The notes below the pieces were generated by a model. That model was given only the letters and a program-made list of their open reading frames with translations, searched no databases and had not been told where the DNA came from. A DNA stretch of 15,305 bases from Betaproteobacteria bacterium (GTDB lineage: Bacteria; Pseudomonadota; Gammaproteobacteria; Burkholderiales; SG8-39): NCBI GenBank assembly GCA_027317055.1, contig DAHVFK010000031.1:1-15305 (forward strand), given 5' to 3'. Both the position numbers and the translations under genes were made by a program. Positions 1 to 8,360 of this stretch are shown here, in pieces. The first letter of the stretch is position 1; each line of letters opens with the position of its first letter.

Positions 1-3000
1 GTTTCCGACAGTTGCTCCAGCGCTTCGACCCCGTCCTTGGCAGCGAGCACCTGGTAGCCCTCGCGCTCGAGCAGCCTGCCGGTGATCTTGCGCACGGTGA
101 GCGAGTCGTCTACCACCATCACTTTCAATCGCGCCGCGGCGGGCGCGGGACCCTGCGTGGTGACGTGCGTCTGCTGCGGCCGCGGCCGCAGCACCAGCGC
201 GACCGGGTTCAGTATCAGGACGATTTCGCCGCTTCCCAGCACCGTTACCCCCGCGACGCCGGGGACGCGTGCGAGCTGCGGCCCCAGGTCCTTCACCACG
301 ATTTCCTGATTGCCGATCATCTCGCCGACCAGTACCGCTGCGGCCTGCGCGCCCGAACGCAGCAGCAACACGGGTGAGTAGCGGCGTCCGGCATCGCCCT
401 GCGCGGCCCGCGCTTCGCCCAGCAGCTCGTGCATGATCGCGAAAGGATAGTGGCGCCCCGCCCACTCCACATGTCCGGCCGCGCGTACCCGTTCGAGCTG
501 CTCCGGGCGAAGCTGCTGCACCTGCTCGATCATGACCGCAGGCAGCGCATAGGCGCGCGCGCCCGCTTTGACGAGCACCGCCTGCGTCACCGCGGTGGTA
601 AGCGGCAGACGGACGGTAAACCGCGTGCCGCGCCGCGGTGCCGACTCCAGCTCGATGCGCCCGCCCAGTCCGCCGACTTCGTCCTTCACCACGTCCATGC
701 CGACGCCGCGTCCGGCAATCTCGGTCACCTCCTCGACGGTCGAGAAGCCAGGCACGAAAATGAGCTCTGCCAGGCGCTGCTCGCTGATCTGCTCCGCCGC
801 GTCGATCAGTCCTCGCTGCAGCGCCTTATCGCGGATCTTGGCTAGGTCGAGGCCGGCTCCGTCGTCGGCGAGCGAGAGAACGATCTCGTTGCCCTCCTGG
901 CGCACGTCCAGCCGTATCTCCCCCGCCTCTGGCTTTCCCGCGCCGGCGCGTTCTGCCGCCGGCTCGATGCCATGCGTGAGCGCGTTGCGCACCAGGTGCT
1001 CGAGCGGGCCGGTGATGCGCTCGAGCACGGAGCGATCGAGCTCGACGCTCGCGCCGCGCAGCTCGAGGTTGGCGCGCTTGCCGAGCTCGTTCGCGGTCTG
1101 CCGCACCAGCCGGTGCAGCCGCTCGGCCAGCGTCCCGAACGGAACCATGCGCACGCGCATCAGGTCCTGCTGCAGCTCCCGGTTGAGCCGCGCCTGCGCC
1201 GAGAGCGCGGCGTCGGTGTCGTCCACCATGCGCGTCAGGCTCTGCTGCACGGTCGAGACGTCGTTCACGCTCTCGGCCATCATGCGCGTCAGCTCCTGGA
1301 AGCGCGTGAAGCGGTCGAACTCGAGCGGATCGAACTCGCGCGCGGAGGACTCGGCCTCGCGCTCCCGGGCCTGCATCTGCATCTCGGCGTGGATCTCGAT
1401 TTCGCGCAGCTGGCCCCGCAGCCGCAGCACGTTCTCAGTCAAGTCTGCGAGCGCGTTCTTGAGCACGCGCATTTCGACCTCGATTCGCGAGCGCGTGATC
1501 GCGACCTCGCCGGCCTCGTTGACCAGTTTCTCCAGCACCTCGGAGCGCACGCGCAGCATGCCGCGCGACGGCGCGCGCTTGGGCGGCGCCGCACCCGACG
1601 GGGTCGCCTCGACCTGCGGCGCCGGCGCCTTCTGCAGACCCTCGAGGAGCATGCCAAGACGATCGAAGGCGGCGTCCAGTTCGTCCAGCAGCTGAGGAGA
1701 GGCCCGCTCCAGCGCGGCGGCGTTCTCGACCCGCGCCTCCATGTTGTGGGTGAGCTCACCGACGCTCATCACCCCGGCCATGCGCGCACTGCCTTTGAGG
1801 GTGTGAAGCGCGCGCTGCAATGCCGTTGCGTGCTCCATCTTGGCCGGCTCCTTGCGCCAGGCGCGCAACAGCTCGCCGGCCTGCGGGGCAAGCTCCGCCG
1901 CCTCCTCGAGGAACAGCGGCAGCAGCTGGGCGTCGACGTCGTCGTCTACGCGGCGCCGGCGCCGCTCGGCCGACCCCTCGGCGGGCGGTGCGACGAGCGG
2001 CTCGGCGCGGCCGGGTAGCGCTTCCAGCGCCCGCGCGAGATCGTCCTCGGCCACGGGCGCGCGGCGCGCAGCCACTTCGGCGTGCATGTCGCGCAAGGCA
2101 GCGGCGCTGCGCACCAGCAACGCGACCTCGGTCGACCCCACCGGCGTGCCGCGGCTGCGCAAGCGCAGCAGTGCCCCTTCGAGCGCGTAGCCGAGCGCGT
2201 GCATCGGCTCCATCTGCACGGTGCCGCAGATGCCCGCCAGCGTATGCGCCGCGCGCACTAGGTCGTCGTGCACCGATCCCGACGTGGCGACGGCGGCGAG
2301 CTCGAGCTCCAGCGTTTTGAGGTGCTGCTGGGCCTCGTTCACGAACACCGCGTACAGCGAGGGCGACAGCATGGCCACGCCGACGGCCACCGGGGCCTCG
2401 CCGCGCCCGAGCCGCTCCGCGGCGGCGAGCAGGCCTTCCGCGTCGGGCTGCGGCTCGCCTCGTTGCAGCCGGCCGACCCAATCGGCAAAAGTCTCGCGCG
2501 CGAGCTCGATGACCTCGTGCAGCGCCGGGGTCGCAGCGCGCTCCTCGTGCAGCCACAGGTTGAGCAGCTGTTCGAGCGCCCACGCGGTGTCGGCCAGGCG
2601 TGCCAGACCCACCATGCGGCCGCTACCCTTCAGGGTGTGGAAAGCGCGCCGGATGGCGGCGAGCTCCGGCATCGCGCCCGGACGGGCGCGGCTCGCGGCG
2701 AGGTTTTCGGCGATCGCCGTCAGCACGCCGTCCGCCTCTTCGAGGAAGATCGCGAGCAACTCCTGGTCGAATGCCTCGTTGCTCGCCTTGAGCAGGCGCT
2801 GCGCATCCGGCGAGGCCGACTCGGAAGGAGGCGCTAACTGCGCGATGGACTTCGCCAACGGACTTTCACTCGCGAGACTCTCTGGCGCGTCGAGTTGCGA
2901 GAGCGCGTCGCGCGCGTGCGATCCGAGCGAGGCGTCCGCCACCAGCTGGGCATCGTCCTTGATTTCGCTCAGCTTGCCCCGCAGCCGCGTCCTGATCTCC

Positions 3001-4799
3001 TGGTCCTGTGGCGACTGGCGCAGGGCCTCGTATAGGGCCTGGATGTCGCGCCTCTTTTGCCTCAGCTCCTTCTCCACGCTCGGCGCCACGGCGGATTGCG
3101 CCGCGCCAACGGGCCGCATCGCCGCGGCGAAATCCGCCTTGCCGTGGCGCAGGGCATCGATGTAGAAGCCGAGGCCCGAGAGGATCTGCGCCACCGCCTC
3201 GAACTCCTCGAGCGCAGGGCGTGACGTCGCGCCCGCGAACGCGTGTATGCGCTCGGCGCAGCGCTCCAGTGCGCCCTGCGCCTCCTCCTCGCCCAGCAGC
3301 CCGAGCGCTCCGGAAACTTGATGAATTACGGGGTCGAGCGCCGAGAGCTCCCCCGCGCGGGTGGGGTCGCGGAAGTAGGTGTCCAGCGACTGCTCAATGC
3401 GGTGCAGGTTCGCCTGCATCTCCGCCAGGGCGCTGCCGAGCGCGAGCTTTCCCTGGGCGCGCTGCATCATTGCGTTGATCAGATCGGCGCCAGGCAGCTC
3501 GCCGGTCGCCTCGGCGTTGAACACCACCACCGCCAGGCGCGACAGCATGACCTTGACCTGCCGATCGAAATCGGACGGCAGCTTGCGATAGTCCTCCGCC
3601 GCGTTCTCCACCACCAACAGCGCGGTCGCGACTTCCATGGCCGCCGCATCGGACAGTCGCCTGGGTGCGGTTTCGAGGTCGGCCGCGACGCGCGCAATCT
3701 CGCGCGTAAGCGTCGCGAGGTCGAGGTTACCGAGCCGCCAGCCGTATTCCGCGACTGCACTTGCGTGTTGCGAAAACGCCGCAAGCGCGCTGTCGATGCC
3801 CGCAACGTACTTGTTCCAGGCCTCCTTCGCGTGCCCGATCGCCTCCCGCAGTGCCAATGCCATGGGCACGCGCTGCGAGATGTCGGGTTCCGCAGCATCC
3901 GAAGGAAGACTGCCATCGAGCCGGTAGGCCTGCCGCGCGGCGCGCGCCCGGGCGCTCGAGCGCTCCGGCTCGCCGCCGGCCTTGCCGCTGCACGCCAGCC
4001 AGTAGAGCACCTCGCGCTGCAACTGCTCCGCCACCGACGCAGACGCGCCATCGGCCATGCGCCGCAACTGCTGCTCGATGCGCGCCGCAATCTGGCGCAG
4101 CGCCGGTGCCGGCGCGATATCACCGTGCGCCAGCGCGTCGATCAGCGCGCCCGCGGTCCACCAGAACGCACGCTGCGGCGGCAGGGCCTGGGTCTCCTCC
4201 ACGGCGTCCACCGCAGCTAGCATCTCGCCGAGCGCCGACCGGTCTTCGGCGTCGCGCAGCCACTTCACAAAGCCTCGCTGATAGCGCATACGCTGCGTAC
4301 GCAGAAACGTCTCCGACTCTTCGTGGGGCAAGCGCAGTGCAGGGTGGTCGCGCTGCGGCGGCGCCAGAGAAAGATCGGGAAAGTACAGGTCCGCCTCCGA
4401 CGGCGGCGGCGCACCGCGCGCCTCGAGCAGTGCCCGATACGCCGCAAACATGCGCAAGGGCTGATCGGCGGCACCGTCCAGCAGGTCGGCAAGATACTTT
4501 CCGATCGTACCTATCGCGCGCTCGAGTACCTGCACTGTCACCGTGTCGCCGCTCACCCTGCCAACCTGGAGGTCCGCGAGCAGCGCTTCGGTCTGCTCGA
4601 AGAATCTCGTTACGCCCTCGAGACCGACGATTTGCACCGCGCCACTCGCCTGGTGGAGGTGCCCCTCGCAGGCCTTCAGCTCGGCCTGCGCCTCGGACCT
4701 GCCGCCATAGGCCTGCAGCGCGGCTCGAGCGCGCTCGAGCGAAGAATCAATCTCGCTCTTCACCCAGCCTAGTGGACCTATGTCAAACGCGGCGCTCAT
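1..4799 (-). CDS. chpA: Chemosensory hybrid histidine kinase ChpA/PilL (CheA-like, multiple HPt domains, C-terminal receiver), 3' end outside window
   Basis: CheA-type kinase of the Pil-Chp pathway, which passes phosphate to PilG and PilH to control type IV pili. The ATG is at 4799, 28 bases after the pilJ stop, with AGG just upstream. The frame stays open for 1599 residues to the left edge. Phosphotransfer modules carry His721 (HTLKG), His852 (HTLAG) and His999 (HTLKG); earlier HPt-like helices carry His49 (HQASG) and His493 (HQVSG). A helical dimerisation region spans about 1080-1190. The ATPase domain shows an N-box at Asn1272 (RNALTHGIE), DDGAG from Asp1312-1313, and GRGVGMD at 1363-1369. 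A CheW-like domain lies at about 1395-1530. A receiver domain starts near 1558 (KVMVVDDS, acidic pair 1563-1564); its phosphorylated Asp is beyond the edge. Position after pilGHIJ supports chpA/pilL rather than flagellar cheA. The symbol pilL is used in several betaproteobacteria. Confidence 0.96.
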   Translation of the reverse strand, partial: MSAAFDIGPLGWVKSEIDSSLERARAALQAYGGRSEAQAELKACEGHLHQASGAVQIVGLEGVTRFFEQTEALLADLQVGRVSGDTVTVQVLERAIGTIGKYLADLLDGAADQPLRMFAAYRALLEARGAPPPSEADLYFPDLSLAPPQRDHPALRLPHEESETFLRTQRMRYQRGFVKWLRDAEDRSALGEMLAAVDAVEETQALPPQRAFWWTAGALIDALAHGDIAPAPALRQIAARIEQQLRRMADGASASVAEQLQREVLYWLACSGKAGGEPERSSARARAARQAYRLDGSLPSDAAEPDISQRVPMALALREAIGHAKEAWNKYVAGIDSALAAFSQHASAVAEYGWRLGNLDLATLTREIARVAADLETAPRRLSDAAAMEVATALLVVENAAEDYRKLPSDFDRQVKVMLSRLAVVVFNAEATGELPGADLINAMMQRAQGKLALGSALAEMQANLHRIEQSLDTYFRDPTRAGELSALDPVIHQVSGALGLLGEEEAQGALERCAERIHAFAGATSRPALEEFEAVAQILSGLGFYIDALRHGKADFAAAMRPVGAAQSAVAPSVEKELRQKRRDIQALYEALRQSPQDQEIRTRLRGKLSEIKDDAQLVADASLGSHARDALSQLDAPESLASESPLAKSIAQLAPPSESASPDAQRLLKASNEAFDQELLAIFLEEADGVLTAIAENLAASRARPGAMPELAAIRRAFHTLKGSGRMVGLARLADTAWALEQLLNLWLHEERAATPALHEVIELARETFADWVGRLQRGEPQPDAEGLLAAAERLGRGEAPVAVGVAMLSPSLYAVFVNEAQQHLKTLELELAAVATSGSVHDDLVRAAHTLAGICGTVQMEPMHALGYALEGALLRLRSRGTPVGSTEVALLVRSAAALRDMHAEVAARRAPVAEDDLARALEALPGRAEPLVAPPAEGSAERRRRRVDDDVDAQLLPLFLEEAAELAPQAGELLRAWRKEPAKMEHATALQRALHTLKGSARMAGVMSVGELTHNMEARVENAAALERASPQLLDELDAAFDRLGMLLEGLQKAPAPQVEATPSGAAPPKRAPSRGMLRVRSEVLEKLVNEAGEVAITRSRIEVEMRVLKNALADLTENVLRLRGQLREIEIHAEMQMQAREREAESSAREFDPLEFDRFTRFQELTRMMAESVNDVSTVQQSLTRMVDDTDAALSAQARLNRELQQDLMRVRMVPFGTLAERLHRLVRQTANELGKRANLELRGASVELDRSVLERITGPLEHLVRNALTHGIEPAAERAGAGKPEAGEIRLDVRQEGNEIVLSLADDGAGLDLAKIRDKALQRGLIDAAEQISEQRLAELIFVPGFSTVEEVTEIAGRGVGMDVVKDEVGGLGGRIELESAPRRGTRFTVRLPLTTAVTQAVLVKAGARAYALPAVMIEQVQQLRPEQLERVRAAGHVEWAGRHYPFAIMHELLGEARAAQGDAGRRYSPVLLLRSGAQAAAVLVGEMIGNQEIVVKDLGPQLARVPGVAGVTVLGSGEIVLILNPVALVLRPRPQQTHVTTQGPAPAAARLKVMVVDDSLTVRKITGRLLEREGYQVLAAKDGVEALEQLSE

Positions 4800-4827
4800 C
4801 GTCCTGTCTGCGTGCAAAGCCTCCGGC

Positions 4828-6876
4828 TCAGAGCTTGAAGTTGGCAACCGAACCGCTCAAGCCACGTGCCAGGCCGGCAATCTGGCCAACCGAGGCCGCG
4901 GTCCGCTTGGTGCCCTCCGTCGTCTGCTCCGTGATGCCGAGGATGTTTCGCATGCTCACCGCGACCGCGCCGGCTGCCCTCGCCTGGCTCTGCGTGGTGC
5001 GCGAGATGTTTTCGATCAGCGCCGCCAGATTGCGCGATACCTCGCCGATCTCGGCCAGCGCCTGGCCGGCCGCGTCCGACAGCCGCGCGCCTTCGACCAC
5101 ACCCTGGGTACTCTTTTCCATCGCGCTTACCGCGTCCTGCGTATCGGTCTGAATCGTCTTGACGATCGCGCCGATCTGCTTGGTTGCCTCGCCCGAGCGC
5201 TCGGCGAGGCGCTGCACCTCTTCCGCCACCACCGTGAAGCCCCGCCCGGCCTCGCCGGCCGAAGCCGCCTGGATCGCGGCGTTCAGGGCCAGGACGTTGG
5301 TCTGTTCGGTGATGTCCGATATCAGCTCGACGATCTCGCCGATCTCCTGCGAGGATTCTCCCAGCCGTTTGATTCGCTTCGCCGTTTCCTGGATTTGATC
5401 GCGAATCTCGTTCATGCCCGTTATCGCGTTGTGCACCGCCTGCTGACCTTTCTCGGCTGCAGCAAGCGAGGCACGCGCCACGCCTGCGGACTCCGTGGCG
5501 CTCGCGGAGACCTGATTGATCGCGCGCGCCATGCCGAGCACCTGGGTACCGGTATTGCGGATCTCCTGCGACTGGCGTTCCGCCGCGGCCAGCAGTTGAG
5601 TGGACGTGTGCTGCGCGGACTCGGTCGCCGATGTCACCTGCGCGACGGCCGTATTGATCCTGCCCACCAGCGTGCGCAGCTCTTCTACCGCGAAGTTCAC
5701 GGAATCGGCGATCGCTCCGGTAATCTCCTCCGTCACCGTGGCGTGCACCGTCAGGTCGCCCTCGGCGAACGGCTGCATCTCGTTCATCAGGCGCAGGATT
5801 GCCTCCTGATTCTGGTCGTTCTGACGCTTGACTGTCGCTTCCTGCGCTTCTGCCTGCTCGCGGCGCACACGCTCGTCCTGCACGAAGGCGTAGGCCATCA
5901 GCGCAAGAACGATCACCATCGCCACGACCAGCGCCGCTATCAGGTAGATCGTCTTGTCTCCGGCGAGGTTCGCCGCGTACTCGTTGGCCAGCCGCTCGCT
6001 TGAATCAAGCAGTTTCTCGGAGTCGCCGAACACGGAGTGCGCCGCGCGCTTGGCCGCCACCAGACGTTGCATGTTGCCAAGAATCGAGGCCACCGCCTCG
6101 CGATAGCCCTTGAACGCCTGGGCGAGCTCGTCCAGTTTGGCCGCGGTCTCTGCGTTGCGCGCCGCGGGCAGGCGCAACGTGGCGCTGCCGTTGCGCAGTC
6201 CCTCGAGCGTGGTGCGGAACACGTTGGTGTCCTTGCCGAGCAGGAACGCTACCTCCGGGTCGATCGTTTCGCCCGCCAGCAGCGCGTTCGCGTTCTTTGC
6301 CAGTCGCTGCGTCAACATCACCAGCTCCCCCGCGGCGGAGATCTCGCGCGTCGAGGCGCTGGAACGCAATTCGTTTGTCTGCACCTGCTCGGCGAGGTCG
6401 AGCAGTTGGGGGTTCGACTCGTTCACTCGGGCCACTGCGGTACCAAGGCCGATCAGGTTGGCCTGGTCGCGCAGCAGGATGCTCGCGTTGCGCTGGGTGC
6501 CCTGCCACTGCGAGGCCAGCGTCTGCAGCGCCGGGCGCGCACGCTCGGGGCTCGGCGGCACCGTCACGCCGCGGACTGTGCCGCCGTTTTGCAGCCGCTG
6601 CAGAATCTCGGCGAACGCGTCCCGGCTGGAGCGTACCTGCTTGAAGGCCTCCGGATTTCCCAGTAGGCCCTGCAGCGACGCCTTGCCCAGGCGCTGCGAC
6701 AGCATGCGCAGCTGGCCGGCGTCCGCGATGTACTGCGCGCCGAACGTTGAGTCGCGGTAGTTGGCCCAGACGAAGTACGCGGTCGCAACCAGCAGCACCA
6801 GGAACAGCGGGAGCAATACGGTGAGCGGACGCCTGCGTTTGCCGAGTGCGCCGAAGATGTTCAGTTTCGATGCCAT
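4828..6876 (-). CDS. pilJ: Type IV pilus methyl-accepting chemotaxis receptor PilJ
   Basis: Inner-membrane receptor of the pilus chemosensory pathway; it signals to ChpA through PilI. The product is 682 residues. Membrane helix 1 is at about 18-37 and helix 2 at about 309-331, so residues 38-308 are periplasmic. This region holds two related PilJ-type helical modules, recognisable by similar signatures at about 50-70 (ADAGQLRMLSQRL) and 180-200 (AAGELVMLTQRL). A linker/HAMP-like stretch follows to about 405, then a long coiled-coil signalling domain. The hairpin tip around 519-548 reads ISDITEQTNVLALNAAIQ and then AGEAGRGFTVVAEEV, the MCP hallmark. The start at 6876 is set by GGAGG four bases upstream. 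The C-terminus lacks an obvious CheR-tethering pentapeptide. The ligand cannot be read from sequence; in Pseudomonas PilJ senses pilin or surface contact. Confidence 0.97.
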   Translation of the reverse strand: MASKLNIFGALGKRRRPLTVLLPLFLVLLVATAYFVWANYRDSTFGAQYIADAGQLRMLSQRLGKASLQGLLGNPEAFKQVRSSRDAFAEILQRLQNGGTVRGVTVPPSPERARPALQTLASQWQGTQRNASILLRDQANLIGLGTAVARVNESNPQLLDLAEQVQTNELRSSASTREISAAGELVMLTQRLAKNANALLAGETIDPEVAFLLGKDTNVFRTTLEGLRNGSATLRLPAARNAETAAKLDELAQAFKGYREAVASILGNMQRLVAAKRAAHSVFGDSEKLLDSSERLANEYAANLAGDKTIYLIAALVVAMVIVLALMAYAFVQDERVRREQAEAQEATVKRQNDQNQEAILRLMNEMQPFAEGDLTVHATVTEEITGAIADSVNFAVEELRTLVGRINTAVAQVTSATESAQHTSTQLLAAAERQSQEIRNTGTQVLGMARAINQVSASATESAGVARASLAAAEKGQQAVHNAITGMNEIRDQIQETAKRIKRLGESSQEIGEIVELISDITEQTNVLALNAAIQAASAGEAGRGFTVVAEEVQRLAERSGEATKQIGAIVKTIQTDTQDAVSAMEKSTQGVVEGARLSDAAGQALAEIGEVSRNLAALIENISRTTQSQARAAGAVAVSMRNILGITEQTTEGTKRTAASVGQIAGLARGLSGSVANFKL

Positions 6877-6897
6877 GAAGCCTCCGTCGTGCCGCGC

Positions 6898-7413
6898 TCA
6901 GTGCAGCGCGACGTCAAGAAAATCTCGCTGCGCGAGCAACTTCCCGCAATCGAGCTCGCGCCAGATTCGCCCTCCGCCGTCGCGCCATGCTTGCGCCGCC
7001 CACGGCGACGCACGGGCCGCGTCGTCGACCAGCTCGAGCTCGCTCAGGTTGCGCAGACCGGCAAGGCGGGTCACCAGCAGCGCGACGTTCACTCCGTGCG
7101 GCTGGCCGATGAGAAGCAGCCGGTTTTCCGTCCCGCGCGCCGTGGCCGCACCTCCGATGAAGGCCGCGAAGTCGGACACGCCGTACAGCAGGCCGCGGAC
7201 ATTGGCCACGCCGAGGAACCAGTCCTTGGTCAGCGGCACGTGCGAGACCTCTGGCACGGTAAGCACCTCGCCCGAGCTGTCCAGCCGCAGCAACCAGCGG
7301 CCGTCGCCTGCCTCGAACGAGAGGCGGGCGCTGGGTGCGGCTTCGCCGGCAGCCGCCTTCAGCCGGTTGACGAGGCTTTCCTGAAAATCCCTCAGACTGG
7401 CCCGCTTGGACAC
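6898..7413 (-). CDS. pilI: CheW-like adaptor PilI
   Basis: Scaffold protein of 171 residues, expected to couple the receptor PilJ to the kinase ChpA in the cytoplasm. It shows the CheW fold pattern: a beta strand region near 38-56, the NVRG motif at 71-74 (the CheW family usually has N-[VLI]-RG here), and the DFAAFIG stretch at 81-87. I chose GTG at 7413 as the start. It lies 4 bases after the pilH stop and gives a family-like length, whereas the upstream ATG at 7488 would overlap pilH by about 70 bases and add a low-complexity Arg/Ser-rich tail. No strong Shine-Dalgarno is visible, so translation is probably coupled to pilH. The C-terminal codons (AQRDFLDV) resemble a sequence beside the rubredoxin stop, described in the findings. 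Confidence 0.93.
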   Translation of the reverse strand: MSKRASLRDFQESLVNRLKAAAGEAAPSARLSFEAGDGRWLLRLDSSGEVLTVPEVSHVPLTKDWFLGVANVRGLLYGVSDFAAFIGGAATARGTENRLLLIGQPHGVNVALLVTRLAGLRNLSELELVDDAARASPWAAQAWRDGGGRIWRELDCGKLLAQRDFLDVALH

Positions 7414-7417
7414 GCGC

Positions 7418-7783
7418 TCAGCCCAGCGCCGCGATCTTGGTCGCGAGCTCGTTGACGTTAACCGGCTTGACGACATAGTCCTTGGCACCCTGTCGCATGC
7501 CCCAGATACGATCGGTCTCCTGTGACTTCGAGGTGCACATGATCACCGGAATGTGCTTGGTGGCCTCGTCCCGGGTGATCTGGCGCGTGGCCTGGAAGCC
7601 GTTCGTCCCGGGCATCACCACGTCCATGATCACCAGGTCCGGAAGCTCCGAGCGCGCCTTGTCGACCGCCTGCTCGCCGCTTTCAGCCAGTACAACTTGA
7701 TAACCGAGCCTGGACAGGCTCTCGAGCAGGAACTGGCGGTCGGTTGCCGAGTCGTCTGCAACCAGGATCTTCTTTACAGGCAT
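7418..7783 (-). CDS. pilH: Twitching motility response regulator PilH (CheY-like)
   Basis: Single receiver domain of 121 residues with no output domain. The acidic pocket is Asp10-Asp11, the phosphoacceptor Asp54 (VIMDVVMPG), the switch Thr84 (MCTSK) and the conserved Lys106 (VVKPV). The phrase KSQETDRIWGMRQGAKDY is typical of PilH and distinguishes it from PilG. In Pseudomonas, PilH opposes PilG by promoting retraction (PilT) or acting as a phosphate sink; which applies here cannot be read from sequence. The ATG at 7783 has GGAG about 8 bases upstream. It sits 20 bases after pilG and 4 bases before pilI. Confidence 0.95.
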   Translation of the reverse strand: MPVKKILVADDSATDRQFLLESLSRLGYQVVLAESGEQAVDKARSELPDLVIMDVVMPGTNGFQATRQITRDEATKHIPVIMCTSKSQETDRIWGMRQGAKDYVVKPVNVNELATKIAALG

Positions 7784-7803
7784 GATGGATTCTCCGTAGT
7801 CCT

Positions 7804-8226
7804 TTAGTTGCTGCCGCCGCTCGCGGCCTGTGCGCCCACGCGCGCAGCCGCATGTGCGGCGACTGCCCCAATCAGGCTTTCTCTGGTGAATGGCTTGGTC
7901 AGGTATTCGTCGGAGCCGACCATGCGACCGCGCGCGCGGTCGAACAGGCCATCCTTCGACGACAGCATAACGACAGGGGTCGCCGCGAACCTGGCGTTCT
8001 TCTTGATCAGCGCACAGGTCTGGTAGCCGTCGAGGCGCGGCATCATGATGTCAACCAGCACCACATCGGGCTGATGGTCGGCAATCTTGGCAAGCGCGTC
8101 GAAACCGTCTTCGGCCAGGATTACCGTGCAGCCGGCCTGCAGCAGAAAGATCTCCGCGCTGCGGCGAATGGTGTTCGAATCATCGATCACCATGACCTTG
8201 ATGCCGGCCAGTTCCGCCGTATCCAT
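7804..8226 (-). CDS. pilG: Twitching motility response regulator PilG (CheY-like)
   Basis: Single receiver domain of 140 residues. The acidic pair is Asp15-Asp16, the phosphoacceptor Asp59 (LVDIMMPRLDGY), the switch Ser89 (MLSSKDGLFDRARG) and the conserved Lys111 (LTKPF). The SSKDG-FD-ARG block is characteristic of PilG. In Pseudomonas, PilG promotes pilus extension and raises cAMP through FimV/FimL and CyaB; none of these partners is in the window. The C-terminal 20 or so residues are Ala/Gly-rich and probably disordered. The ATG at 8226 has only a G-rich stretch about 10 bases upstream as a possible ribosome site. It is the first pil gene after the 134-base gap that follows rubredoxin. Confidence 0.95.
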   Translation of the reverse strand: MDTAELAGIKVMVIDDSNTIRRSAEIFLLQAGCTVILAEDGFDALAKIADHQPDVVLVDIMMPRLDGYQTCALIKKNARFAATPVVMLSSKDGLFDRARGRMVGSDEYLTKPFTRESLIGAVAAHAAARVGAQAASGGSN

Positions 8227-8360
8227 CTGCCAGGAGCCCCCGTGCGCCCGTCAGGACGAGCGTGAACCCGGGGCGCAGCGCGCCCACGGGTTGCAAAACA
8301 ATGCAAAGCTAGACACTACGCTAATCAGGTGCGGCGTGACGCGCAAAAAATCACGCTGCG
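8227..8360 (-). other. Rubredoxin-pilG intergenic region with inverted repeats
   Basis: This 134-base gap is noticeably more A+T-rich in its right half than its surroundings, as expected of a control region. It holds a 16-base palindrome at 8291-8306 and an inverted repeat with arms GCGTGA (8334-8339) and TCACGC (8351-8356). The loop of that repeat holds a run of six A on the plus strand, which is six T in the pil transcript direction. The T-run lies inside the loop rather than after the stem, so this is not a normal intrinsic terminator. I found no convincing -35/-10 pair on the minus strand. The region could carry a pil promoter, or could be a leader within one rubredoxin-pil transcript. 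Confidence 0.5.
8291..8306. promoter_or_regulatory. Possible operator palindrome TTGCA-N6-TGCAA upstream of pilG
   Basis: The arms TTGCA and TGCAA are exact reverse complements separated by six A-rich bases. The site lies about 65 bases upstream of the pilG start, a usual place for a regulator or promoter element. No known regulator consensus is recognised. A 5-base arm can arise by chance, so the functional reading is inference. Confidence 0.3.

Noticed and set aside
1..4799. Flagellar cheA instead of chpA/pilL
   Set aside because: Multiple HPt modules, a fused receiver domain and position after pilGHIJ point to the pilus pathway.
3243..6003. Long plus-strand open frames opposite chpA and pilJ (for example 3243-4220, 3761-5152, 4780-6003)
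   Set aside because: They are Arg/Ala/Pro/Ser-rich translations with no recognisable domain, antisense to clearly homologous genes. Such open frames are expected opposite GC-rich coding sequence.
7414..7488. ATG start at 7488 for pilI
   Set aside because: It overlaps the conserved end of pilH by about 70 bases and adds a low-complexity tail; the GTG at 7413 fits CheW-family length and operon spacing.
8290..8330. Sigma-54 (-24/-12) promoter for pilG, suggested by the TTTGCA and TTTTGCAA strings
   Set aside because: No GG lies at the required 10-base spacing upstream of either GC, so the -24 half is missing.
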